DNA of 5,806 bases from Candidatus Glassbacteria bacterium RIFCSPLOWO2_12_FULL_58_11 (GCA_001780825.1 MFIX01000097.1:19741-25546), one strand, 5' to 3'; counted from the stretch's first letter, positions 1-5,806 are shown. Notes: generated by a model not told the origin, from the letters alone. Made by a program: numbers and translations.

Positions 1-966
1 GGCGACTCCTGGGGCCACCGCCCCCTGCTGGCGATTACCTACGGCGAGGCGGAGCCTTACACCCGCACAGCCAATTTCTCGGCGGCCGCTTATGCCCGCA
101 ACCCGGAAGTTTTCTGCAAGCGCGCTCCGGGAGCCAGGCCGGTGCTGCTCGTGCTCGGCCCGGTGCACGGGGGCGAGATGGAGGGCGTGGCGGGCTGCCT
201 GAACCTGGTCAAAATCCTGGAGACCGGCACGGACTTCCGGGGCAAGGCCTGGCCGGGGATCAGCGGGAAGGCGGACAAACTGCGGATCGTCATCATTCCG
301 CTGGCCAACCCAGACGGCCGCGAGCGCATCCAGTTCGACAGCTTTGTCGGCAAGACCGCGGATGAGATGCACAAGTACGCCCAGGGCACGCACCAGGACG
401 GCAGCCTGTGGGGCTGGCCGACCATGGCGGAAAACCACCCGATGGTCGGCGATGTGGGCATTCTGGGCGGCTGCTTCAATGACGGCGGAGTGAACCTCTA
501 CAACGACTGTTTTTTCCGGCCTATGGCCCCGGAAACCCGGGCAGTTTTCGACCTGGCAATCGAGGAAGCCCCGGACTTTATTGTCAACGTGCACTCGCAC
601 GAAATGCCCGCGGAATTCCTGCGGACCAGCCTGGTGCCTGAAAAGCTGGAACAGTGGACCGGCGAGGTGCAGAAGCGCTATGCCGGCCGGATGAAAGAGC
701 TCGGGCTGCCGTTCACCCCGCCGAGGCGCACGCCCAGCGGGGCGTTCGAGCTGGTGGATGCTCTCTTCCACGCCACTGGAGCGGTCTCGATGGTTTTCGA
801 GGGGCCGCAGGGGACTGTTGGCGAGGCGGAAAAGCCTATCGGTTACGACACGATCCTGGACAGCCATCTGGCGCTGTATGAGTTCCTGATCGAGCTGGGA
901 GCCTCGGAGGGTGGATTCAGCGGAGGCGCGGAGCGCGGGAACTGGCTGCCGCCGGCGGATTATTGA
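1..966 (+). CDS. M14-family zinc carboxypeptidase-like protein, 5' truncated by window edge
   Basis: The frame is open from base 1 to the TGA at 964-966, giving 321 visible residues; the true start lies outside. A GTG at 142 is an internal Val in a core strand, not a start. The family (M14, funnelin fold) hydrolyses C-terminal peptide or related amide bonds with one zinc. Visible in order: a strand resembling the usual G-x-P-L-x-x-I-x-x-G opening (residues 5-15); the zinc motif HGGE with H56 and E59; NPDGRER (103-109), the conserved turn before the substrate-binding Arg; the segment GVNLYND (162-168); PETRA (177-181), common in the family; the third zinc ligand in NVHSHE (H198 or H200); and the probable catalytic Glu in VFEGPQG (E267). 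Where classical carboxypeptidases have N-R for the substrate carboxylate, this protein has Y-N, so it may not be a true carboxypeptidase. Family assignment is firm; substrate is unknown. It converges with the next gene and has no visible partner. Confidence 0.88.
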   Translation, partial: GDSWGHRPLLAITYGEAEPYTRTANFSAAAYARNPEVFCKRAPGARPVLLVLGPVHGGEMEGVAGCLNLVKILETGTDFRGKAWPGISGKADKLRIVIIPLANPDGRERIQFDSFVGKTADEMHKYAQGTHQDGSLWGWPTMAENHPMVGDVGILGGCFNDGGVNLYNDCFFRPMAPETRAVFDLAIEEAPDFIVNVHSHEMPAEFLRTSLVPEKLEQWTGEVQKRYAGRMKELGLPFTPPRRTPSGAFELVDALFHATGAVSMVFEGPQGTVGEAEKPIGYDTILDSHLALYEFLIELGASEGGFSGGAERGNWLPPADY

Positions 967-972
967 GCAAAT

Positions 973-997
973 AGGGCGGCCACAGGGGGCCGGCCCT
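973..997. repeat. imperfect inverted repeat between convergent genes
   Basis: AGGGCGGCC (973-981) pairs with 988-997 (GGCCGGCCCT) with a one-base bulge and a six-base loop. It lies in the 57-bp gap between two convergent stop codons, so it could act as a shared transcription end or mRNA 3' stabiliser. Neither side has a clear T-run, so a classical intrinsic terminator is not supported. Its ends (AGGG...CCCTAC) resemble the perfect palindrome at 2296-2319. Just after it, GATATC occurs twice with one base between (1002-1014). Confidence 0.55.
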
Positions 998-1023
998 ACG
1001 GGATATCCGATATCAATTTGGGG

Positions 1024-2169
1024 TTACGGCTGGTCGTAGGAAAATTGCGTCTCGCCGGAACTGCCGGCGGTAAACTCGTACTGGTCGAGCGGCTGGCGGC
1101 TGAAAGCCTCGAACATGCGCACTGTCACTTTCGGCCCCTCGACTGATACAATAAAGTTCCCGGCTGCGCTGTGGCTGATCCGGCAGTAGCCGATCCGTTC
1201 GCGATAAGAGCTCACCAGCTCCCGGAGGTTTGCCGACCAGAGTGAGCCGCCGCCCGCGGCCACATTCTCGACCGTATAATCCCGGACCAGCGGCCGGATC
1301 TCCTCTTTCTCCAGCGGGATTTCCGAATCCGGGACCATCTGCACCAGCTTCCGGCCCGCCCCGTTTTCATAACACACCACGCTGTTGACATGCTCGTGGC
1401 CGCCGAAATAAATGCGCACATTGTACTTTAGCAGCAGGTCCACGAATTCGCGCTGTTTCTGCGGCTCATAGACATACCAGACATCCCCGCCGTTGACCGG
1501 CCAGATGGTCGGATGGCCGAATACAAATATATGCGCCTTGTATTTATTGGTCTCCAGATCATTTTCCAGCCAGCGCCATTGCCTGTCCATCAGCTCGAAA
1601 ATGCGCTTTTCGTGGTCCCCGCCCGTGCGCTCCGGCGGCTGGCTGTCGAGCAGGATAAAATGCGAATCGCCGATATCGAGGGAAAAGTTGCGGTCGGCAA
1701 GCTGACGGCCCGCCTCTCCGGACATGAAGGGCAAAAAGCTTTCATCATAGGCCGGCTGCATGCCCTCTCCGGCGGTCTCGTGGTTGCCCATCGCATTGTA
1801 GAGCGGAACCGGCATGGCTACAGAATTATAGGCCGCGAAAAAGCTGCTGAACTGGGCCCGGGGATCGCTCACCCCGCCGTGTACTATGTCGCCGCAGCTC
1901 AGGATTGCCGCGGGTTTTGGCAGGAAGGAGAGCGCCTGCTCTTTCAGCGCGTTCATGAAGGGAATGAAGTTCTGCCCGGTCTGGCGGATGGTGCGCAGGG
2001 TCCTTTCATCCGGAGCGGAGGCCGAGTCGTAGTCCGCGGCCCCGGCATAATGCAGGTCATCCACGACAATGAAAGAGAAAGGCTCGGCAACCGCCGGCTT
2101 TTTGCCACAGGATGGAATAAACAGCACAAGCAACAGAGGCAGCAGGCGGAGCAGGGTTCTTCTGCGCAT
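1024..2169 (-). CDS. Calcineurin-like metallophosphoesterase, predicted lipoprotein
   Basis: This 381-residue protein hydrolyses phosphomono- or diesters with two metals. All canonical ligands are visible: DLH (D38, H40), GD (D94), GNHE (N129, H130), GH (H219) and GHEH (H258, H260). The N-terminus is MRRR plus a hydrophobic stretch ending IPSC, so Cys21 is a plausible lipidation site; the protein would sit outside the inner membrane, anchored by lipid. The ligands span about residues 32-265. The C-terminal part (from about 300) ends in a beta-rich stretch such as VTVRMFEAF, as in secreted purple-acid-phosphatase-like enzymes. The start is supported by GGAG at 2177-2180, seven bases upstream. 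The stop is TAA. The gene lies 179 bp downstream of the hydrolase-like gene on the same strand, but hairpins in the gap suggest a separate transcript. The substrate cannot be told from the sequence; nucleotides, sugar phosphates or phospholipids are all possible. Confidence 0.92.
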   Translation of the reverse strand: MRRRTLLRLLPLLLVLFIPSCGKKPAVAEPFSFIVVDDLHYAGAADYDSASAPDERTLRTIRQTGQNFIPFMNALKEQALSFLPKPAAILSCGDIVHGGVSDPRAQFSSFFAAYNSVAMPVPLYNAMGNHETAGEGMQPAYDESFLPFMSGEAGRQLADRNFSLDIGDSHFILLDSQPPERTGGDHEKRIFELMDRQWRWLENDLETNKYKAHIFVFGHPTIWPVNGGDVWYVYEPQKQREFVDLLLKYNVRIYFGGHEHVNSVVCYENGAGRKLVQMVPDSEIPLEKEEIRPLVRDYTVENVAAGGGSLWSANLRELVSSYRERIGYCRISHSAAGNFIVSVEGPKVTVRMFEAFSRQPLDQYEFTAGSSGETQFSYDQP

Positions 2170-2295
2170 AGGAGCTCTCCGGGGCAGCGGGTATAAAAAA
2201 TTATCGGCACTGCTACTAGTTAATTGATTTATTACCTCTTAAGTAGTGGCGTGGCCTGTCATTCCTCTAAAAGCCTAGAAAAAAAGAATCATCGC

Positions 2296-2319
2296 AGGGG
2301 CGAGGCATGCCTCGCCCCT
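2296..2319. repeat. Perfect 24-bp palindrome, possible dispersed repeat
   Basis: The half-site AGGGGCGAGGCA is followed directly by its exact reverse complement, with no loop base left over. It is followed by AC at 2320-2321, so the right end reads CCCCTAC. Short palindromes with AGGGGCG...CGCCCCTAC ends are, from my general knowledge, widespread as intergenic repeats in many bacteria. Read on the - strand it lies about 30 bases after the hydrolase-like stop, with a seven-T run (2279-2285) starting 10 bases beyond it. It might contribute to termination, but the gap is too long for a standard terminator. Confidence 0.75.
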
Positions 2320-2322
2320 ACA

Positions 2323-2337
2323 GGCGTGGTTTACGCC
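2323..2337 (-). terminator. Small hairpin just after the hydrolase-like gene
   Basis: GGCGT (2323-2327) and ACGCC (2333-2337) flank a five-base loop, 11 bases beyond the stop at 2349-2351. With the adjacent palindrome it makes two tandem stems at the 3' end of the transcript. There is no T-run directly after it, so it may be an RNA 3' end protector instead of a true terminator. Confidence 0.3.
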
Positions 2338-2348
2338 ATTTCCGGGAA

Positions 2349-4268
2349 CTACTTGAGCGGCGGAGCCAGGTAATCCTGCACATCCAGCCAGTGCTCGCGC
2401 ATGATCGCCGCCTTCTTCTTGAGCTGCCCGGCCAGGTCCGGCCCGAGCAGGAACGTGTCCTCGTAGCGCGGGTCTTTGGCCCGGGCGGTCAGCTCCAGGC
2501 CGCCAGCCTCGATCATAGCGATCAGCTCATTGGTGTTGTCGAACTCATCACGCTGGATCGCGTTCCAGTCCAAGTTACCCGGATCGCCATCCCAGCTCTC
2601 ATCCTTGCTGGGAATACGCTTTGGACCGGCCAGGATCTCCTTGTACTTGTCGCGCAGGAGCTGGGCGTGGTAAAAGTTGTGTATCGAGCGGACCTCGCTG
2701 GCCCACATCCGCAGGCTCAGGCCCATTTTCCCCAGGAATTCGGCCTCGGGGGCGCCCTCCAGGTGCTGGAGGGCGCGGCCGGCGCGGTTCGCCATGGAAA
2801 GCATGCGACGCAGTCCGCTGTCATCCCAGGTGAGCGTGCCGCTCATCCTGCCGCCGTGGAAATCGATATAGTCCATGCGGGCTTCGCTCTCCCGCGGATT
2901 GAACACATAGGGCAGGAAGTAGGCCTCCTCATCCTTGGTCAGGCTCTCGGGCTTGATCACCAGCGGGCGGGTCAGGTGGCGCATCGATACGCCGCAATAG
3001 AGATTGCTGTATTGGGCGTAGCCGCCCGCCACCGCGCTCTTGAGCTGGAAGGCCTCGTGCATGTCGTAGAGCGCCTCGAACACTTTTTCGGCGTTCTTTT
3101 CCCCGCCCCAGAGCGCGGCGAATTTCTTGAGCTTATCCAACCTTTGGGATAGGTCCGTGGTGGGCTCTTTGATACAGTCCTCGATAATATCGAGCAGCTT
3201 GGCGACCGCCTCAGGGGTTTCCTCGGCCCGGCTGTAGGGTTCGCCGCAGCCGGTGACCAGGAAGCGGGTGGCCGGGCTGTTGTAGCGCTCCATGCGGCTG
3301 ATAATCGCCAGGGGATCGAGCACGCCCCGGAAGGGGTAGTTATCCCAGGTACGGGTATCGACATCGATAAAGGCCGGGTCGTAGCGCTGAAGGTAGGTGT
3401 TGGCGGGGAGCAGGGGCCGCACCACCTCGAGCTCGTTGCGCCACAGGTTGACATTATTCCAGTAGATCGAAACATCCCCGCCGCCCTTTACCGCGCCTTC
3501 ATGCACCGCCTCGCTGATATTGCGGATGCGCTGGCCGGCGTTCAGGTTCCGGCAGTACGCCGGGCCATTGGGCCCGGAATAGAGCGCCTCGGCCCAGCAA
3601 AGGCCCTGGCCGGCATCGTTGACCCCCTCATCGATGGCCTGAAGCATGGGGATGTTGCGCTTGATTTCCGTAGTCATCCACTCGACCATTTCGCGGGTCT
3701 CCGGCAGGTCCAGGCAGAGGCTGAAAGCCTCCAGGCGGCTGCGGCGCGGGTGATCGACCCGCGGTCCACGCAGCTCCGGGTATTTCTGGAAAAACGCCTC
3801 AGGCAGGAAGTGGGCGTGGTTGCTCTCGAACAGGGCGCTCAGGCCCAGGCGCTGAAGAGTCGCGACTTTCTGGCTCAGGAGCTTGCGGTTGGCCTGTACG
3901 AACTGGGCATCGATAAAGGGCGCGATCTTAGGGTGCGGGAAATAGACCCACGGTCCGGGGATATAACAGGCGTATTCATGCCAAGGGCTGTCGCCCGGCG
4001 GGATTTCCTGCCAGTTCTTGTCCGCTGTTTCGCTTACCAGCACCTGGACCTGGCCGTAGCTTTTGAGCCGGGCGGCCAGATTGGTGTAAAGCTCGAAGCT
4101 CGCCGGATCGTGGCTCGCATTACCGAATACGAATACCTTGTCCGCGGCTTTCAGCGGGCCAGGGCCCAAGGAAGCCGACAGCAGTACAACCAGGCTCAGG
4201 CTGGCCAGCCGCCCGATGGCTTTGCCGCAGACAACGTAAGAATTGGAAAGGCCGATCTTAATGCGCAT
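2349..4268 (-). CDS. Exported glycoside-hydrolase-like protein (DUF4838/GH20/GH67-like TIM barrel, tentative)
   Basis: 639 residues from the ATG at 4266-4268. The frame stays open to another ATG at 4403, but the extra 45 residues look non-coding, whereas the inner ATG has a strong GGAGGG seven bases upstream and begins a signal peptide (hydrophobic 19-35, probable cut near LKA-AD, 41/42). Residues 43-90 look like an alpha/beta domain. From about 100 to 370 the pattern fits a barrel glycosidase: LFESNHAHFLPEAFFQKYPEL (147-167), LCLDLPETREMVEW (184-197), then DEGVND with D213, E214 and D218 as candidate acids, then a Cys-containing stretch (C224, C239). This order (PE-x-F, x-YPEL, L-C-L, END before cysteines) resembles DUF4838-type enzymes. 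After 370 it is mainly helical (KKFAALWGGEKNAEKVFEAL), as in C-terminal helical domains of such enzymes; Trp and Tyr are abundant. Fold and export are fairly safe; the sugar substrate and the catalytic residues are inference. Confidence 0.7.
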   Translation of the reverse strand: MRIKIGLSNSYVVCGKAIGRLASLSLVVLLSASLGPGPLKAADKVFVFGNASHDPASFELYTNLAARLKSYGQVQVLVSETADKNWQEIPPGDSPWHEYACYIPGPWVYFPHPKIAPFIDAQFVQANRKLLSQKVATLQRLGLSALFESNHAHFLPEAFFQKYPELRGPRVDHPRRSRLEAFSLCLDLPETREMVEWMTTEIKRNIPMLQAIDEGVNDAGQGLCWAEALYSGPNGPAYCRNLNAGQRIRNISEAVHEGAVKGGGDVSIYWNNVNLWRNELEVVRPLLPANTYLQRYDPAFIDVDTRTWDNYPFRGVLDPLAIISRMERYNSPATRFLVTGCGEPYSRAEETPEAVAKLLDIIEDCIKEPTTDLSQRLDKLKKFAALWGGEKNAEKVFEALYDMHEAFQLKSAVAGGYAQYSNLYCGVSMRHLTRPLVIKPESLTKDEEAYFLPYVFNPRESEARMDYIDFHGGRMSGTLTWDDSGLRRMLSMANRAGRALQHLEGAPEAEFLGKMGLSLRMWASEVRSIHNFYHAQLLRDKYKEILAGPKRIPSKDESWDGDPGNLDWNAIQRDEFDNTNELIAMIEAGGLELTARAKDPRYEDTFLLGPDLAGQLKKKAAIMREHWLDVQDYLAPPLK

Positions 4269-4275
4269 GTGGTTT

Positions 4276-4281
4276 CCCTCC
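4276..4281 (-). promoter_or_regulatory. Ribosome binding site that sets the hydrolase-like start
   Basis: On the - strand GGAGGG ends seven bases before the ATG at 4268. The upstream in-frame ATG at 4403 has no comparable site. Together with the signal peptide that begins at 4268, this decides the start. Confidence 0.85.
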
Positions 4282-4531
4282 GGGGTTCCAGAATGAATGA
4301 TAAGCTGATACACACGATAATTAGAGGTCTGATTTGCAGAGGAATGAAATTTCCGGGCTGACTGCCGGTTTACGAGAAATTGCCCGGCCAATGACTGTAG
4401 CAATTATCACGGACAATTTCAAGGTTCATCTCGAAGGTATATAAATATCAGTAAAGTTCTAATCTAAAATCCGGTCTTTTGGTTTGATGCTGAATGGCAA
4501 TCCCGCGGGGGGCTTTAAATCGGTTTGGAAG

Positions 4532-4579
4532 AAATAAAGAGGCCCCGCCTGAAGGAGTTTTCCATACAGACAGGGCCTC
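4532..4579 (-). terminator. Probable intrinsic terminator of the YceI gene
   Basis: GAGGCCC (4539-4545) and GGGCCTC (4573-4579) form a seven-pair GC-rich stem with a long loop. On the - strand it is followed at once by TTTATTT (4538-4532). It starts 25 bases past the TAA of the YceI gene. The long loop and the interrupted T-run make it weaker than the terminator at 5407-5447. Confidence 0.65.
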
Positions 4580-4604
4580 AATAAACTCATTTTTCAGTTT
4601 TGAA

Positions 4605-5204
4605 TTACTGGATTTGTTCCACCAGCTCGATATTCAAGGTTACTTTCACCTCATCGCTAACCATCACCCCGCCGCTGTCGAGAGTTTTGTTCCAGCTTAT
4701 GCCGAAATCCTTGCGCTGAAGAGTGGTAGTGCCGGCCAATCCTATATGGCTCTCCCCCTTGGAGCCTTTTATCGCCGGGCTGGGCGGCTGGACATCGAGA
4801 ACAACATCCTTTGTCACGCCATGCATGGTGAGCTGCCCATCCACTTTAAGGCTGCCATCTGCCGCTTTGGTAACCCTGGTGGACTTGAAGGTGAGAGTGG
4901 GAAATTTTTCGGCATCGAAAAAGTCCGGGCTTTTCAGGTGCGTGTCCCGCCTAGCTGCGCCGGTATAGATCGTGGAGGCGGGAATCGTGGCCTCTACTGC
5001 CGCGGTAGAGAGATCATCCCCTTCCAGCACCACCTGGCCAGTCACCTCGCTGAAACTGCCGCTGACTTTGGAAATCATCATGTGGGTTACCTGGAACTGG
5101 GCGCTCGAATGGGCGCTGTCGATTTTCCAGACGGCCGCCCAGGTCCGGGTGCTGAGCGCCAGGACCAGCAATGCGGCTGACAACAGAAAAAATCTTTTTT
5201 GCAT
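4605..5204 (-). CDS. YceI-family exported lipid-binding protein
   Basis: 199 residues with a classical signal peptide (MQKR, hydrophobic 5-18, cut near TWA-AV at 23/24), leaving about 175 residues, the usual length for the family. YceI proteins are periplasmic lipocalin-like barrels that bind isoprenoid or other amphiphilic chains in a hydrophobic pocket; they are not known to be enzymes. Hallmarks visible: WKIDSAHSSAQFQVTHMMISKVSGSF (26-51, the first strand and turn); RRDTHLKSPDFFDAEKFPTLTF (85-106), the family signature; LTMHGVTKDVVL (125-136); RKDFGISWNK (164-173); and the final strands VSDEVKVTLNIELV (182-195). The fold looks complete. The start has an almost perfect Shine-Dalgarno. It is a separate transcription unit with terminators on both sides; no cytochrome b561 or isoprenoid gene, sometimes seen near YceI, is in view. 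The natural ligand is unknown. Confidence 0.95.
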   Translation of the reverse strand: MQKRFFLLSAALLVLALSTRTWAAVWKIDSAHSSAQFQVTHMMISKVSGSFSEVTGQVVLEGDDLSTAAVEATIPASTIYTGAARRDTHLKSPDFFDAEKFPTLTFKSTRVTKAADGSLKVDGQLTMHGVTKDVVLDVQPPSPAIKGSKGESHIGLAGTTTLQRKDFGISWNKTLDSGGVMVSDEVKVTLNIELVEQIQ

Positions 5205-5206
5205 AT

Positions 5207-5215
5207 CACCTCCCT
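5207..5215 (-). promoter_or_regulatory. Very strong ribosome binding site of the YceI gene
   Basis: The - strand reads AGGGAGGTGAT directly before the ATG, containing GGAGGTGAT, complementary to most of the 16S rRNA 3' tail. It predicts efficient translation and shows that this organism uses Shine-Dalgarno initiation. Confidence 0.85.
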
Positions 5216-5318
5216 AAGGTAAATGGATTACAGTCTGTCCGTCTTGCCAGATTGATTCTGTTTACACAGGCCGGGCTTTAATGTTCCTGCCAGACAACTT
5301 TCAAACTTGCCCGGCGAA

Positions 5319-5347
5319 AGGACATGAGGGGCGAGGTCCCTTATACT
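5319..5347 (+). promoter_or_regulatory. Possible sigma70-like promoter on the + strand
   Basis: AGGACA (5319-5324, four of six matches to TTGACA) and TATACT (5342-5347, five of six matches to TATAAT) are 17 bases apart. A transcript would start near 5354 and run into the four-arm region at 5379-5447, opposite to all neighbouring genes here. A match of this quality can arise by chance. Confidence 0.25.
5327..5343 (+). repeat. Possible truncated copy of the palindromic repeat
   Basis: AGGGGCGAGG (5327-5336) is identical to the first ten bases of the palindrome at 2296-2319 and is followed by TCCCTTA, which resembles the CCCCTA right end. This looks like a copy with its centre deleted. A ten-base GC-rich match can be chance, so the call is weak. 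Confidence 0.3.
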
Positions 5348-5406
5348 AGGCCCGTGGTCATTGCCGCCTGACAGGCTGGTCCGGAGGATTTTATGAACCG
5401 GACGGC

Positions 5407-5447
5407 AAAAAAAATCCGGACGGGGTGCCCGGGAATCCCCAGTCCGG
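5407..5447 (-). terminator. Strong intrinsic terminator of the right-edge membrane protein gene
   Basis: On the - strand CCGGAC and GGGG, separated by one bulged T, pair with CCCC-GTCCGG around an 11-base loop, giving a ten-pair GC stem. It is followed by one A and then eight T (5414-5407). This is a textbook Rho-independent terminator. It lies about 108 bases past the stop of the gene at 5556, the nearest upstream gene on that strand, and insulates the YceI gene. Confidence 0.9.
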
Positions 5448-5555
5448 CATGTTTCCAGTTGATTGAATTTTCTTACTGAACCCGTTTTAGCGTTACGGAA
5501 TAGTTTACCTCACACCGTTAGTCAAAAATTCCAGTCACGCGATGCCGATGGGCAT

Positions 5556-5806
5556 TCATAACTCGAGATTATTCCCACCCGGCGCGGCGCTCGCAGCGCC
5601 TTCCTTGAGCAGAGACTGCACACCCTCCCCTGAATCCCTTTCGCCGCCGGACATGACAATCTCCCTGAATTTGTCGGTATCCATCCCCCGTCCACCCGCG
5701 GAAAATTTCTCCAGCAGGGACTTGGGCTTGAGGGCCTGGTTTTTCCTGAGGGCCGCGACCTGCTGCATGATAAAAACTGCCCCGAAAAGCAGCAGGAAAA
5801 GGAAAA
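5556..5806 (-). CDS. Unrecognised membrane protein, C-terminal part, 5' truncated by window edge
   Basis: The - strand frame is open from the window edge to the TGA at 5556-5558, giving 82 visible residues. The first 18 or so (FLFLLLFGAVFIMQQVAAL) form a hydrophobic transmembrane segment, followed by RKNQALKPK. By the positive-inside rule the tail should be cytoplasmic. The rest is a short polar tail with possible helices (SLLEKF, DTDKFREIV, GVQSLLKEG) ending in a Gly/Ala/Asn-rich stretch. The ATG at 5766-5768 is inside the membrane segment and has no Shine-Dalgarno, so it is unlikely to be the start. It may be a small single-span protein whose start is just outside, or the last helix of a larger membrane protein. 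I do not recognise a family and assign no function. A strong terminator follows. Confidence 0.65.
   Translation of the reverse strand, partial: FLFLLLFGAVFIMQQVAALRKNQALKPKSLLEKFSAGGRGMDTDKFREIVMSGGERDSGEGVQSLLKEGAASAAPGGNNLEL

Larger units (their letters stand above)
2170..2348. other. Intergenic region between two - strand genes
   Basis: This 179-bp gap holds the 3' end of the hydrolase-like transcript and the leader of the phosphoesterase gene. The right half carries two tandem inverted repeats (2296-2319 and 2323-2337) and a run of seven A at 2279-2285. The left half (about 2191-2245) is AT-rich and is the likely promoter region of the phosphoesterase. On the - strand GATAAT (2200-2205) could be a -10 box, but no matching -35 box is present, so no promoter is called. 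Confidence 0.5.
4269..4604. other. 336-bp intergenic region
   Basis: The stretch is AT-rich compared with its flanks, especially 4290-4350 and 4400-4480, and should hold the promoter of the hydrolase-like gene on the - strand. I could not find a -35/-10 pair with good match and spacing, so none is called. The right end holds a terminator for the YceI gene (4532-4579). No tRNA-like fold or other gene is seen. Confidence 0.6.
5205..5555. other. 351-bp intergenic region
   Basis: From left to right on the + strand it holds the leader and presumed promoter of the YceI gene (5205 to about 5320, promoter boxes not convincing), a possible decayed repeat (5327-5343), a possible + strand promoter (5319-5347), alternating complementary arms (5379-5447), the intrinsic terminator (5407-5447) and about 108 bases of 3' UTR for the right-edge gene. 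The UTR contains a small ATGCC/GGCAT hairpin (5542-5555) at the stop codon. No longer gene is supported. Confidence 0.6.

Noticed and set aside
1513..2196. + strand open frame of 227 codons opposite the phosphoesterase
   Set aside because: The opposite strand encodes all metallophosphoesterase motifs, so this frame is a shadow.
2307..3152. + strand open frame of 281 codons opposite the end of the hydrolase-like gene
   Set aside because: It begins inside the palindromic repeat and its translation is a low-information mix rich in Ala, Gly, Leu and Arg; treated as an antisense shadow.
3501..4361. Long + strand open frame of 286 codons opposite the hydrolase-like gene
   Set aside because: It is antisense to a gene with signal peptide, strong ribosome site and domain-like motifs; long antisense frames are common in GC-rich DNA, and the translation shows no recognisable domain.
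4269..4403. 45-residue N-terminal extension of the hydrolase-like protein
   Set aside because: The upstream ATG lacks a ribosome site and would bury the signal peptide; the ATG at 4268 has GGAGGG at good spacing.
4494..5180. + strand open frame of 228 codons opposite the YceI gene
   Set aside because: It reads through the YceI terminator stem and the opposite strand is a clear YceI protein.
1..5806. CRISPR array, tRNA, transposase or defence system
   Set aside because: No regularly spaced repeats, no cloverleaf-like segment, and no protein resembling a transposase, nuclease or toxin were found on either strand.

Overview
The window is GC-rich bacterial chromosome with AT-richer gaps between genes. 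It carries one truncated gene on the + strand at the left edge, three complete genes on the - strand, and one truncated gene on the - strand at the right edge. The lineage cannot be fixed from this sequence. The three complete genes have signal or lipoprotein leaders, and two of them have very strong Shine-Dalgarno sequences. One textbook intrinsic terminator is present. This fits a diderm (Gram-negative) bacterium that uses Shine-Dalgarno initiation, and it argues against typical Bacteroidota. The lack of close matches to well-studied proteins, apart from YceI, together with the short palindromic repeats suggests an uncultured environmental lineage; that is inference.

Layout: (1) 1-966 (+), C-terminal 321 residues of an M14-type zinc carboxypeptidase-like protein. 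(2) 967-1023, a short convergent gap with an imperfect hairpin. (3) 1024-2169 (-), a lipoprotein metallophosphoesterase with every canonical metal ligand. (4) 2170-2348, a gap with two tandem inverted repeats, one a perfect 24-bp palindrome. (5) 2349-4268 (-), a 639-residue exported protein that looks like a TIM-barrel glycoside hydrolase (DUF4838/GH20/GH67-like); its start is moved 135 nt inside the longest open frame. (6) 4269-4604, a 336-bp gap with the leader of the hydrolase-like gene and a terminator for the next gene. (7) 4605-5204 (-), an exported YceI-family lipocalin-like protein. (8) 5205-5555, a 351-bp gap with a strong intrinsic terminator, alternating complementary arms and a possible decayed repeat copy. 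(9) 5556-5806 (-), the C-terminal end of an unrecognised membrane protein whose transmembrane segment runs off the edge.

The genes do not form an obvious operon. Gaps of 180-350 bp with hairpins or terminators separate the - strand genes, so each is probably its own transcript. The shared theme is the cell envelope: peptide or amide cleavage, phosphoester cleavage, probable glycan cleavage and lipophile binding. That would suit an organism that scavenges polymers, but no pathway can be assembled from this window. I found no tRNA, rRNA, CRISPR array, transposase, phage gene or defence module. I see no convincing new multi-gene system. The most interesting signals are non-coding: the palindromic repeats and the four-arm structure around the terminator near 5380-5447.
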